From Saprospira grandis (GTDB lineage Bacteria; Bacteroidota; Bacteroidia; Chitinophagales; Saprospiraceae): 64,000 bases of DNA. The notes under the pieces are model-generated. The model saw only the letters and a program-made list of their open reading frames with translations. It had not been told where the DNA came from and ran no database searches. A program made the translations under genes and the position numbers. The stretch covers positions 2,274,501-2,338,500 of the forward strand of contig NZ_CP110854.1 in NCBI RefSeq assembly GCF_027594745.1, given 5' to 3'. Shown here one piece after another: positions 55,116-63,580 of the stretch (the stretch's first letter is position 1; the number at the start of each line of letters is the position of its first letter).

Positions 55116-56021
55116 ATGGCCAACCTTAAAGAAGTACGTGACCGCATTCAGTCGGTAAACTCTACGCAGCAAATTACCAAAGCGATGAAGCTGGTAGCGG
55201 CCTCTAAGTTGCGTCGTGCCCAACAAGCTATCACGCAATTGCGCCCTTACTCAGAAAAACTCAATAGCATTTTGTCTAACATTATGCTCACTATTGAAGA
55301 AGGAGCAGATGAGTCTGGCTACTCTAATGAACGCCAAATCAATAAGGTCTGCCTAGTGGTGATTAGCTCTAACCGTGGCCTTTGTGGTGCCTATAACTCT
55401 AATGTAATCAAACAGGTGGTCGGCCTGCTAGAAGAAGGAGGAAAATACCACAAGCAATATGAAGCCGGCAACGTTTCTATGCTCTTTATCGGTAAAAAAG
55501 CATACGATATCCTCAAAAAGACCTACACTAAGGCTACCTTGATTACGGATTATCTCGAAATCGTAGGTAAAGATTTCTCTTCTCAACATTCTATGCCTAT
55601 CGCCGAAATGCTTATGCAGCAGTATCTGGACGCAGACTATGACGCTATTGATATCGTCTACGCTAAGTTCCGCAATGCCGCTATGCAAGAGTTTGAAGTA
55701 GAACAGTTCCTCCCTATCGCCAAAGCAGAAGCTCCAGAAGGTCAAGAAGACTTTTCTGTAGACTTTATCTTTGAGCCACCCAAAGAGGACCTGCTCGAAT
55801 ATCTCACGCCTACTATCCTCAAAACGCAGTTTCACAAAACTATCCTAGACTCTAATGCCTCTGAGCATGGTGCCCGTATGACGGCTATGGATAAAGCTTC
55901 TGAAAATGCCGATGAGCTCTTGCGTGAACTCAAAATTAACTATAACAAAGCTCGCCAAGAAGCAATTACTACCGAGTTGGGAGAAATTGTGGGCGGTGCC
56001 GCCGCTCTCGAAAGCCAATAG
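55116..56021 (+). CDS. atpG: ATP synthase F1 subunit gamma
   Basis: 301 residues. N-terminal VNSTQQITKAMKLVAASKLR helix and VISSNRGLCGAYN, and C-terminal ARMTAMDKASENADELLREL are family motifs. It is the central rotor. The usual next genes atpD and atpC are absent; in Bacteroidota they are commonly at another locus. Confidence 0.97.
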   Translation: MANLKEVRDRIQSVNSTQQITKAMKLVAASKLRRAQQAITQLRPYSEKLNSILSNIMLTIEEGADESGYSNERQINKVCLVVISSNRGLCGAYNSNVIKQVVGLLEEGGKYHKQYEAGNVSMLFIGKKAYDILKKTYTKATLITDYLEIVGKDFSSQHSMPIAEMLMQQYLDADYDAIDIVYAKFRNAAMQEFEVEQFLPIAKAEAPEGQEDFSVDFIFEPPKEDLLEYLTPTILKTQFHKTILDSNASEHGARMTAMDKASENADELLRELKINYNKARQEAITTELGEIVGGAAALESQ

Positions 56022-56043
56022 GCCAAAAGAGAGATATACAAAC

Positions 56044-56075
56044 AAAAAAAGGAAGCCAATCGGCTTCCTTTTTTA
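56044..56075. terminator. Bidirectional terminator after atpG
   Basis: Arms AAAAAGGAAGCC and GGCTTCCTTTTT around AATC. It ends both the atp operon and the minus-strand gene at 56092. Confidence 0.9.
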
Positions 56076-56091
56076 TTTCACTAGCTTGGTT

Positions 56092-56568
56092 CTAGTTTGC
56101 ACCAGGACGACGCTTCTGTGAAGAGGCATCATCGGTAGTCGTTGCTCCACCACGCTTCTTCTGTGCATCAGCATCTCCTTTGGTAGTTGCTCCACCACGA
56201 CCCTTCTGAGGATCTTTAGTGGCTCCACCAGAAGTAGCTTCTTCAGCAGGAGTTGTAGATGAGCTCTCGCTACCAGAGGTAGCAGATCCAGAGCTAGGCG
56301 CAACAGGACGAGTGCTGCCACCAGCAGTAGCACCGCTCTTTGTAGGCTCCTCAGGAGTAGCCTCGCCATTCTCTTCTTTGTACAAGCGCATAGCCTCTTC
56401 ATCAGCAGTTTCTTGGCATTTCTGCATCTGCTCTTCCATGAATTTGGTCTTTAGCTCTTCATATTTGGCGTCAATTTTCGCCTGCTCACCATCATCAAAA
56501 GAAGATAGCAAACCAAAGGCACCCAACCCTAGGCAAAAGGCACCCGCAAACAATAGTTGCTTTTTCAT
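56092..56568 (-). CDS. Exported low-complexity protein with C-terminal tandem repeats
   Basis: 158 residues. Signal MKKQLLFAGAFCLGLGAFGLL, then a charged helix (KYEELKTKFMEEQMQKCQET), a Ser/Thr/Pro/Gly linker, and from about residue 110 three near-repeats of the form QK-(G/K/R)-R-(G/P)-GA-TT with acidic residues between. The helix recalls the neighbour at 56602 (both have a Cys inside a Glu/Lys-rich helix), so the two may be related. Function unknown. Confidence 0.65.
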   Translation of the reverse strand: MKKQLLFAGAFCLGLGAFGLLSSFDDGEQAKIDAKYEELKTKFMEEQMQKCQETADEEAMRLYKEENGEATPEEPTKSGATAGGSTRPVAPSSGSATSGSESSSTTPAEEATSGGATKDPQKGRGGATTKGDADAQKKRGGATTTDDASSQKRRPGAN

Positions 56569-56601
56569 AACTATATCGGTTTTATAAAAGTCAAAATAAA
56601 A

Positions 56602-56847
56602 TTACTGCTCAGCTTCTCCTTCTCCTTCTGCTTGCTCTGCCATAGCCTGAGCAATAGAGTCCTTTTTAGCCGCTACCAATTCGTCGCACTTTTTAGTGGC
56701 TTCTTCCATTAGGGTAGCTTCTTCTGTTTTTAGTTTTTCTTCCGCTTTTTTGGCAATATCCGCCTCGCTAGAAGCTCCGCCGCCGCAGCTAACGACAGAA
56801 AAGGCCATAAGGCCTAGGCTCAAAGCGCCTACAATTAGTTTTTTCAT
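56602..56847 (-). CDS. Small predicted lipoprotein with charged helix
   Basis: 81 residues from the ATG at 56847 (MKKLIVGALSLGLMAFSVVS, then CGGG, lipobox Cys21); an upstream in-frame Met would bury the signal. The mature part is a Glu/Lys/Ala helix with one Cys. It is 33 bp upstream of the exported low-complexity gene and likely co-transcribed. Confidence 0.65.
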   Translation of the reverse strand: MKKLIVGALSLGLMAFSVVSCGGGASSEADIAKKAEEKLKTEEATLMEEATKKCDELVAAKKDSIAQAMAEQAEGEGEAEQ

Positions 56848-57043
56848 GATCTTGTACTTTTGATAAAATGATTCGTGAATAGACTCAAATTGCTTGCTAA
56901 AAAGCTTTTTGAGCCTATACAAATTTAAGATAAAATATCAGATATACAAGCGCAAAGCCCTGTTTTACTATGCTTCTAGGGCTGGCTTTTCTCCTTTTTT
57001 AAAATGCTAGGGCATAAAATCTTCCTGCTTTTTGTTTTCGTTT

Positions 57044-57167
57044 TTTTGGGGCCCGCGGCCAGCTTGCTGGCCGCCGCTATGCTGCGGGGCTCGCTGTTCG
57101 CTCGGCCCTGCAGCCGCCTGCGGCGGCTTGGGTCTGGCCTACGGCCCCCCCTCCGCAGCGCTGGGCC
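57044..57167 (+). repeat. GC-rich structured element, copy R14a (GGCCC/GGGCC subtype)
   Basis: T7, head GGGGCCCGCGGCC, hairpin GGCCAGC/GCTGGCC, core GCTCGCTGTTCGCTCGGCC, hairpin AGCCGCC/GGCGGCT, a GGCC/GGCC hairpin, tail CAGCGCTGGGCC. Like R6 it has the compensated C/G pair in head and tail. It is the left half of an inverted pair with R14b. Confidence 0.9.
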
Positions 57168-57225
57168 GCTCATCTGTCTTTTTTCTTTTGGTCTTCTTCT
57201 TCGGCAGTTGGGGAGTTTTGGGCCC

Positions 57226-57241
57226 ATGGGCTGAAGCCCAT
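57226..57241. repeat. Short hairpin ATGGGCT-GA-AGCCCAT
   Basis: Perfect 7-bp stem with a GA loop in the 96-bp spacer between R14a and R14b. It resembles the four hairpins at 42129-42337. Nothing else is seen in the spacer. Confidence 0.6.
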
Positions 57242-57263
57242 ATTTGCTATCTTGCATCCTAGA

Positions 57264-57401
57264 GGGCCGAAGGCCCGCAGGCTTAGGGATGGATAGGGGG
57301 GCTGCGAAGCCGCAGACCAAGGAGCGAAGCGACGCAGGGCCGAGCAGACCTGCGAGCCCCGACACAGCCCGGCCCGCCTGAAGGGCGGGAAAGCCCCAAA
57401 A
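57264..57401 (-). repeat. GC-rich structured element, copy R14b (GGCTT/AAGCC subtype)
   Basis: On the minus strand: T6, head GGGGCTTTCCCGCC, core GCTCGCAGGTCTGCTCGGCC, hairpin, GCGGC/GCAGC-type hairpin, tail CCATCCCTAAGCC, outer GGGCC/GGCCC. Inverted partner of R14a; it ends 36 bp before the DUF1294 stop. Confidence 0.9.
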
Positions 57402-57437
57402 AAATACAACCTCAAAGATCAGATAACTTCCCTAGCC

Positions 57438-57719
57438 CTAAAATTCTAAGCCATAGAAGTAGTATAAAAAGAAGCCCAACAAAAGCAGATGCAAGAGAAA
57501 AGCGGCCCAAGCTCGCCAGAGAAAGGAGCGTTTTTTGGTTTTGTGCCGAAACCAATAAATGCCCGTTAAAAGGCCCAAGCTACCGCCCAAAAAACCTAGG
57601 CGCAACAGCTGTTTTTCGGGAACTCGCCAAGCGTCTTTTTTGGCCTGTCGTTTATCCCAGTACATTTGTATTAGGGCATAAATATTTAGGCTAATGGGGA
57701 GGAGGATAAGTAAAAGCAT
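57438..57719 (-). CDS. DUF1294 family membrane protein
   Basis: 93 residues. Helix, then WDKRQAKKDAWRVPEKQLLR, then LGFLGGSLGLLTGIYWFRHK and a last helix. DK-A-K-WR-PE, GG-G and RHKT are the DUF1294 pattern. Function unknown. It lies 2 bp after aroC and is co-transcribed. Confidence 0.85.
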   Translation of the reverse strand: MLLLILLPISLNIYALIQMYWDKRQAKKDAWRVPEKQLLRLGFLGGSLGLLTGIYWFRHKTKKRSFLWRAWAAFLLHLLLLGFFLYYFYGLEF

Positions 57720-57721
57720 AG

Positions 57722-58798
57722 CTAAAGGCGAGACTGATGAATAAAATAGTGGTCCAAAATAACCAAAGCCGCCATGGCCTCTACAATGGGGACGGCCCGA
57801 GGGAGTACGCAGGGGTCATGGCGTCCCTTTCCAGCTAAAGTAACTGGCTCGCCCTTTTGGTTAATGGTTTGTTGAGCTTGCATAAGGGTAGCCACGGGTT
57901 TAAAGGCCAAATTGCAATAAATATCCATTCCATTAGAAATTCCGCCCTGTATTCCACCAGAATAATTAGTGGTGGTTTTGACCTGTCCATCTTCCATGAC
58001 AAAGGGGTCGTTATGTTGGCTACCGCGCATTTTTGTTCCGGCAAAGCCAGAGCCATATTCAAAGCCCTTACAGGCGTTAATGCTGAGCATGGCCTTGGCC
58101 AAATCGGCTTGGAGGCGGTCGAAGACGGGTTCGCCTAGGCCGGGGGGGACACCTTCTATGACCAGTGTAATTTGGCCCCCGATACTATCGCCGGCTTTTC
58201 GGACGGCTCGGATGAGGGCTTCCATGGCTTGGGCTGTTTTTGGTTCTGCTGCTCGAACGGGATTTCGTTCTACTTCTGAGGGGTCTAGCTCCCAGTAGGG
58301 GCGAGTACATTCTAGTTCGCCCACTGCTTTTACATAGGCCCAAATCTTTATGTCATATTGGGCCAAAATCTGCCGAGCGACGGCTCCAGCGGCTACCCTT
58401 GCGGCAGTTTCTCTGGCTGAAGAGCGGCCTCCACCGCGGTAATCTCGGATGCCATATTTTGCGGCATAGCTATAGTCGGCATGAGAGGGGCGATAAAGCT
58501 CGGCCCAGCCGCTATAATCCTTAGACTTAGCATTTTGATTGGGGATAAAAATATGCAGGGGCGTGCCCGTTGTTTGGCCCTCAAAAAGGCCCGATAAAAT
58601 CTGAAATTCTTCGGTTTCTTGGCGTTGAGTAACAATAGCCGATTGGCCGGGTCGTCTGCGGGCCAAATCGCGGCGAATGAGGTCCAGATCTAGAGAGAGG
58701 CCAGCTGGGCAGCCGTCAATGATGACTCCAATTCCAGCCCCATGAGATTCCCCATAGGTACTAATTCTAAAAATTCGTCCAAAACTATTGCCCGCCAT
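57722..58798 (-). CDS. aroC: Chorismate synthase
   Basis: 358 residues from the ATG at 58798 (MAGNSFGRIFRISTYGESHG, which holds the FMN/active-site His region). RRRPGQSAIVTQRQE, DYRGGGRSSARETAARVAAG and a GSGFAGTKMRGSQHND stretch are family motifs. It forms chorismate from EPSP, the last common step to aromatic amino acids, folate and menaquinone. The start overlaps the end of the upstream HD gene by 14 bp. Confidence 0.96.
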   Translation of the reverse strand: MAGNSFGRIFRISTYGESHGAGIGVIIDGCPAGLSLDLDLIRRDLARRRPGQSAIVTQRQETEEFQILSGLFEGQTTGTPLHIFIPNQNAKSKDYSGWAELYRPSHADYSYAAKYGIRDYRGGGRSSARETAARVAAGAVARQILAQYDIKIWAYVKAVGELECTRPYWELDPSEVERNPVRAAEPKTAQAMEALIRAVRKAGDSIGGQITLVIEGVPPGLGEPVFDRLQADLAKAMLSINACKGFEYGSGFAGTKMRGSQHNDPFVMEDGQVKTTTNYSGGIQGGISNGMDIYCNLAFKPVATLMQAQQTINQKGEPVTLAGKGRHDPCVLPRAVPIVEAMAALVILDHYFIHQSRL

Positions 58799-59345
58799 CT
58801 TCCTCCTCGATATAGCTAGAGTAATCTTCAATTTTTTGGGCCAAGCGGGCCTCCAGATAAGCATGAGTGCCACCCAAAACTGCTAAAATCATTCGGGCAT
58901 CTTCTTGATAGGCCTTTCTTCTTGCGGCGCTCCAATAATGAGGGGGAGGGCTCATATTGACCAGGCGGTCGGCCAATTTGACCAAGCAAGCTTCTTTAGA
59001 GGTGGCTTTGATGCGGTTTAGAGAGTCTGCCATTTGTTGTGCTTTGGGCAGCTTTTTATTTTTGCTTAGGGCCTGCACCGCCAAGCAAATTTCCTCACTA
59101 AACTCACGGGCGAGCTCCTCGGGCAGGATATCGGTATCTTCTAAAACATCATGAAGGATGCCTACCTGCAAGCAGAGGTTTTCGTCAAAACCTTCTGCCT
59201 CATTTTCTAGGGCAAAGTTAATTTCGGCTCCAACATGAGCAAGGTGTAGTAAATACGGCAATTCACTACCCGACATTTTTTGCCCAGCATGAGCGCGAGC
59301 GGCAAAATCTAAAGCTCTACGATAAACATCTACAGGCGTTGGCAT
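58785..59345 (-). CDS. HD-domain phosphohydrolase (SpoT/MESH1-like)
   Basis: 186 residues from the ATG at 59345; a TTG 57 bp upstream gives an unlikely extension. RRALDFAARAHAGQKMSG, LPYLLHLAHVG, VGILHDVLEDTD (HD pair) and VKLADRLVNM are the HD motifs of (p)ppGpp hydrolases. With no synthetase domain it would be a small alarmone hydrolase. The link to aroC may be only translational coupling. Confidence 0.82.
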   Translation of the reverse strand: MPTPVDVYRRALDFAARAHAGQKMSGSELPYLLHLAHVGAEINFALENEAEGFDENLCLQVGILHDVLEDTDILPEELAREFSEEICLAVQALSKNKKLPKAQQMADSLNRIKATSKEACLVKLADRLVNMSPPPHYWSAARRKAYQEDARMILAVLGGTHAYLEARLAQKIEDYSSYIEEEDGGQ

Positions 59346-59501
59346 ATTTTCTATCTTTAGGTCCTTAATGAAGTTATCCGCATCAAAATTACGGAAGAAC
59401 AATTGAAAGTTAGTAAACTTCTGGCAAAATCAAGCCTTTTAGCTAGGCGGAGCGTCATTATTTAGCTTTTGCTGCCCTTGGGCAGCCTTTGTCGAGCACT
59501 T

Positions 59502-59628
59502 GGCCTAGCGATGTGGAGGGGGGCGGCCTAGCCGCAGACCCAAGCCGCTGAAAGCGGCTGCAGGGCCGAGCAGGCTTGCGAGCCCCGGAACGTAGCGCAG
59601 CAAGCGCAGCGTAGCTGAGGCCCCAAAA
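59502..59628 (-). repeat. GC-rich structured element, copy R15 (GGCCT/AGGCC subtype)
   Basis: On the minus strand: T7, head GGGGCCTCAGC, core GCTCGCAAGCCTGCTCGGCC, hairpin AGCCGC/GCGGCT type, GCGGC/GCCGC, tail CACATCGCTAGGCC. A separate GCTGCCC/GGGCAGC hairpin lies next to it at 59471-59486. It sits in the divergent gap of 366 bp, which shows nothing else. Confidence 0.88.
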
Positions 59629-59711
59629 AAATACAAAAAAACAAGAGCGGCTTTTGTTTGGCCCTACAAATAGCTGTAGCTTTCCAATTGATTTTAAAAC
59701 CAACACTACTT

Positions 59712-61343
59712 ATGAAAACATTATTACCTATTCTTTTTGTACTGGCTTTTGCGCCTTGGGCTTCGGCTCAGTTTGTCATTTTTGGCGAGGCCCTACAATC
59801 CAATATCAGCAATTCTGGATTTACCGTTAGCTACAATACTTCTCAGCCGGGCGAGGGTCTTTTGGAGTATGGCCTAACGCCTAGCCTAGAAATGGGTTTT
59901 TCTGCTGCTGGTCCCAATGCGAGCAGCCACCAAGTAGCCCTTTCGGGCCTACAGGCTGCTGAGGTCTATTATGTTCGCCCCAACCTGATTCGGAACGGCG
60001 ACACCATTCCCTCAACCAAAACGGCCATTATGGCCACGGCTTCTAACTCGACTGGGCAGATCAAAATCTTCTTTAATAAGAGCATTGATGTGAATGTCTC
60101 TAATGGAACCTATCCGCATATCAACAACTCTTCGGCGGCTATTGTTGCCGAGCTCATTAAGCGAATTGATAGTGCCCAAACGAGCATTGATGTGGCTGCC
60201 TATAATATCAACCAAAGCAATATTGTAACGGCCCTAAACAATGCCCAAAACAGAGGGGTTGTTGTGCGCTATATTGCCAATGATGGGACCTCGAACAGTG
60301 CGTTGAGCAATGCCAACTTTCCTTATGAGGAAGTGAATAATACTGGCCTGATGCACAATAAATTTCTCGTTTTTGATGCGGGCTCTGTCTATGATAGCTA
60401 CGTTTGGACAGGCTCTATGAACTTGACTTCTGGAAATATCTATGACGATTTTAATAATGTCGTTTTGGTCCAAGACCAAACTTTGGCCAAAGCTTACACC
60501 ATTGAATTTAATGAGATGTGGGGTAGCACGACAACTACCTTTGATGTGGTGGCTAGCCGTGTAGGCGGTCAAAAAGCCGATAATACGCCGCATTTGTTCA
60601 TGATTGGCGGCAAGTTGGTCGAGCAGTATTTCTCGCCTAGCGATAATACCACCACGGCCATTAAAAATGCTGTACTTTCTGCGGGTGGAGATGTTTCTTT
60701 TGCCCTACTCACCTTTACGAACAATGAGTTGAGAGATGCCGTTTTGGACCGTCAACAGTCTGGAGAGCAAGTAGCTGGAATCATTGAAAATATTGGCGAT
60801 TTGGGCAGTGATTATAATGACCTCAATGCCGCTGGCGTAGATGTTTATGCCGATAATCAGCCTCATGATATCCACCATAAATATGCAATCATTGATGCCA
60901 ATACCCCCAATTCTGACCCTCAGGTGGTTACGGGCTCACATAACTGGTCGCAAGGGGCCGAGGATGAGAATGATGAAAACACCCTCATTATCCATGATGC
61001 CGAAATTGCCAACTGGTACCTGCAAGAGTTTTCTGCTCGCTATTGTGCCAATGAAGGAAGCAGCAGCTGCCAATATGATCCTGCTGTTTCGGTTTGGCAA
61101 ACAGAACTAGAGAGCTTCAAGCTATATCCCAATCCTAGCCAAGGCCAAATTCAAATTGAGTTGGATCAAGAGCAAGTATTAGATTATCAGCTGCTCAATA
61201 GCTTGGGCCAAAGCATTCTAAGCGGCCAAATTCAAGGACAGCAGGCGCAGCTAAGCCTAAATCAACTGCCCAAAGGAAGCTACTATTTGGTCCTTTATAA
61301 GGAAGGCCAAGCTTGGGGCCGACAACTCATTCAGCTGTTTTAA
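59712..61343 (+). CDS. Exported phospholipase D-fold protein with T9SS sorting domain
   Basis: 543 residues from the ATG at 59712. Signal MKTLLPILFVLAFAPWASAQ. A fibronectin-III-like region covers residues 20-115. Two PLD half-sites follow: HNKFLVFD with GSMNLTSG from about residue 214, and HHKYAIID with GSHNWSQG from about 388. The HxK motifs are intact. The last 75 residues (FKLYPNPSQGQIQIEL, ... GSYYLVLYKEG) are a type A T9SS C-terminal sorting domain. It should be secreted or surface-bound. Substrate (DNA or phospholipid) is open; single-strand-type nucleases share this layout. Confidence 0.88.
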   Translation: MKTLLPILFVLAFAPWASAQFVIFGEALQSNISNSGFTVSYNTSQPGEGLLEYGLTPSLEMGFSAAGPNASSHQVALSGLQAAEVYYVRPNLIRNGDTIPSTKTAIMATASNSTGQIKIFFNKSIDVNVSNGTYPHINNSSAAIVAELIKRIDSAQTSIDVAAYNINQSNIVTALNNAQNRGVVVRYIANDGTSNSALSNANFPYEEVNNTGLMHNKFLVFDAGSVYDSYVWTGSMNLTSGNIYDDFNNVVLVQDQTLAKAYTIEFNEMWGSTTTTFDVVASRVGGQKADNTPHLFMIGGKLVEQYFSPSDNTTTAIKNAVLSAGGDVSFALLTFTNNELRDAVLDRQQSGEQVAGIIENIGDLGSDYNDLNAAGVDVYADNQPHDIHHKYAIIDANTPNSDPQVVTGSHNWSQGAEDENDENTLIIHDAEIANWYLQEFSARYCANEGSSSCQYDPAVSVWQTELESFKLYPNPSQGQIQIELDQEQVLDYQLLNSLGQSILSGQIQGQQAQLSLNQLPKGSYYLVLYKEGQAWGRQLIQLF

Positions 61344-61368
61344 GCCTTTGCTTAGCAAATAATAAATA

Positions 61369-61407
61369 AGCGGCCAACTCTTCTTAAAGAGTTGGCCGCT
61401 ACTTTTT
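61369..61407. terminator. Bidirectional terminator
   Basis: Perfect 14-bp arms AGCGGCCAACTCTT and AAGAGTTGGCCGCT around CTTA, then ACTTTTT. Shared by the convergent PLD and HExxH genes. Confidence 0.88.
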
Positions 61408-61416
61408 GATTGGTCG

Positions 61417-62424
61417 CTATTCCTGAATAATCGCCTTGATTTTCTCGGCAATAGCCTTGCCCTTGGGCCCCAATGATTTTATAGGTTTACCACTAGCCGC
61501 ATAGGCCAAAAAGGTAAAATTATCGGCCAAAACCTCATCGGGATGAATCGTATAATTGGTATTGCGACCAATTTGCTCCCAGTAATTATGGAGCTCTTTT
61601 TCCTCTAGGCCCAAATCGGGACTTTTTATGCGATATTGGCCTGCTTGGGGCAGCTCCTCTAGCTCAAAAAACTGGAAAAGCATAGCTTGTAGCATCGGAA
61701 TGCCCTTATAGGCCCCAAAACGAGAAAAAATAATGGGAGTGGCCAAAAATTCTTGTTCGTTCTCATCTTTTAGCCGAATGGCATAATTTAAATCCAGGCC
61801 ATCGGGATTATAGAAAATGCGCTTTTGGACAAAATCAGACAAGATCAGGCTGTCTATTTGCTGATAACCAATGGCCGCATAAAGTGCCTTCCTTTTTTTT
61901 GGCGAATAGCGAGAATAAACATGAAAAATCTCATGAATTAGGGTTTGTTCTAGCTTGCTGCTATTGACCAACTGATCGGCTGGAATAACAATGCAGTTTT
62001 CTCGAGTATAATAAACCGAGGCCCCATAATAGCTGCCCAAAGTCTTTATTAGCCGCATTTTGGGCAGCTTAATATTAGGCGCAAAAGCAGCAATGCGGTC
62101 TAGGGCCGACTGAAAGGTCTTATGCAGCAAAATTTGCTCGCTCGCACTAAATTCTTGAACATCCTTTTGCAACATTTCTTTGTAGTGGGGTAAGAGGTCT
62201 AGCCTTTTGTTTGTGGCCTTTTCTAGCTGCATCTGAATGGCCATTTCTAGGGCTTGTACCTTTTCAAAATAACCCTCCTTACGGTCTTGCACAATAGCGG
62301 CTTGGGCTGCTTCTAGCGATAAAATTTCATAGTCGCAAAGAGCATGATGTCCCTCTTTTTGGGGCGGCTGTTGGCAGCTGCTCAGCAAAAGGAGGCCAAG
62401 CAAAGGAAAAAGAAGAAAACGCAT
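61417..62424 (-). CDS. Lipoprotein with HExxH zinc-peptidase motif
   Basis: 335 residues. Signal MRFLLFPLLGLLLLSSCQQP with lipobox Cys17. LIHEIFHVYSRYSPKKR near residue 165 contains HEIFH, the zinc-peptidase HExxH, and HPDEVLADNF near 290 offers a third ligand Glu or Asp. The rest is helical. No named family is recognised. It is 4 bp after the WbqC gene, one operon. Confidence 0.72.
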   Translation of the reverse strand: MRFLLFPLLGLLLLSSCQQPPQKEGHHALCDYEILSLEAAQAAIVQDRKEGYFEKVQALEMAIQMQLEKATNKRLDLLPHYKEMLQKDVQEFSASEQILLHKTFQSALDRIAAFAPNIKLPKMRLIKTLGSYYGASVYYTRENCIVIPADQLVNSSKLEQTLIHEIFHVYSRYSPKKRKALYAAIGYQQIDSLILSDFVQKRIFYNPDGLDLNYAIRLKDENEQEFLATPIIFSRFGAYKGIPMLQAMLFQFFELEELPQAGQYRIKSPDLGLEEKELHNYWEQIGRNTNYTIHPDEVLADNFTFLAYAASGKPIKSLGPKGKAIAEKIKAIIQE

Positions 62425-62428
62425 AAAA

Positions 62429-63061
62429 TTAAGGGGTTTTAAATTGTTGGGCCAAATAATAAGGTGCCTCGGGCCCCATGCAAAACAGGAGGTCCAAAGC
62501 CGATAAATGAGGCAAAAAACCTAAACGGTCCTCAAAAAGCTGAGGGTAGGGCAGGGGCGCAAAATAGGGATCTGGCGCTTTGGCTTGCTGCGGCCGAATC
62601 TGATTCCGAAAATCAATGCCTGCCTCAAATTGATGCGAAAACTGCGCGCTAAAAGAAGGCGTTTCCAACTGAAAATGCTCCAATAAAAACTGCAAAGCCG
62701 CCCAATTTAGAGCAAATAAATGACTGGGCCGACTCTCCAAAATGGCCCGAACTTCCTCCCCATAATAATCAAAAAAAGGAGCCTTGCCATAGGCCGTTTC
62801 TATGCTGCGCCAATGCTGCTTGGGCCAGTCCTTTTTGTAGTCAATTTTTACCTCCCGAACCGGCAATTGCTGATGCTTGCCCTTCTCTAAAGGCACCGAT
62901 AAGGCCAATTTCCCCTGGGCCGTCGCCAAATGATAACGATTGCGAAAAGACCCCTTCCGATAATGCTCCTCGCCTTCCAAAATAACCGAAAAACCCAGCC
63001 ATTTAGAGAGGTACTGCAAAGAGGGAAAAAGCTGTAATTCTATTAAAAGTGAATCCTGCAT
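62429..63061 (-). CDS. WbqC family protein
   Basis: 210 residues. LQLFPSLQYLSKWLGFSVIL start, YRKGSFRNRYHLATAQGKLA, LSVPLEKGKHQQLPVREVKI and DYKKDWPKQHWRSIETAYGK match the WbqC-like family linked to surface polysaccharide genes. Function unproven. Ahead of the HExxH lipoprotein gene. Confidence 0.85.
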   Translation of the reverse strand: MQDSLLIELQLFPSLQYLSKWLGFSVILEGEEHYRKGSFRNRYHLATAQGKLALSVPLEKGKHQQLPVREVKIDYKKDWPKQHWRSIETAYGKAPFFDYYGEEVRAILESRPSHLFALNWAALQFLLEHFQLETPSFSAQFSHQFEAGIDFRNQIRPQQAKAPDPYFAPLPYPQLFEDRLGFLPHLSALDLLFCMGPEAPYYLAQQFKTP

Positions 63062-63113
63062 AAGTCGTCTTGTTCAATAAAGTTTAGGCAAATATAATGC
63101 ATTTGAAAAAGGA

Positions 63114-63274
63114 TTTGGGGCTGCCCCTCCCTTTGGTCGGGTCGGGCCATTCCGCAGCTCGCTGCTCGCTCGGCCCTGCAGGCTTTTTCGCTTCGCTACA
63201 AAAGCCTTTGGTCTGCCGCCTTCGGCGGCCCTGCTACAGCCCCTCAGCCTGCGGCCCTTCGGGCCTGTCCACCG
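63114..63274 (+). repeat. GC-rich structured element, copy R16 (GGCTG/CAGCC subtype, variant tail)
   Basis: Head TTTGGGGCTGCCCCTCCC, core GCTCGCTGCTCGCTCGGCC, hairpin GGCTTTT/AAAAGCC, GCCGCC/GGCGGC, tail CTACAGCCCCTCAGCC, outer GCGGCCC/GGGCC, then TGTCCACCG as in R13. It lies in the divergent gap ahead of hemA. Confidence 0.88.
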
Positions 63275-63374
63275 TAAAATAGACCTAACGCTAAAATGTC
63301 TTAAGATTGAATATAAATAAGTTCTTGAAGGGCTAAACTTACATAAATATGACAGTAAAATGACGCTCTGCCCG

Positions 63375-63382
63375 TACTTTTG
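63375..63382 (+). promoter_or_regulatory. Possible -7 element ahead of hemA
   Basis: TACTTTTG matches TAnnTTTG fully, about 200 bp before the hemA ATG. No -33 TTG at the right distance was found, so it is weak. The rest of 63275-63580 shows nothing. Confidence 0.3.
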
Positions 63383-63580
63383 TAGTGCTTTGCTGTTTAC
63401 TATAAATGTAGGTCTTTTCTGTATAAGCTAGCCCATTTGCTTGGCCCTATAACCACCAAGCAAAAACTGTTTTGCAGAATCTACCGTACTTCAGTAAAAC
63501 CGGATTGCCATGCTCCCTGGCCCCAAAGCGCTACAATTTGTTGGCGTCTCCCTTTCTTAACAGCTGCTAAAGATATCGCC

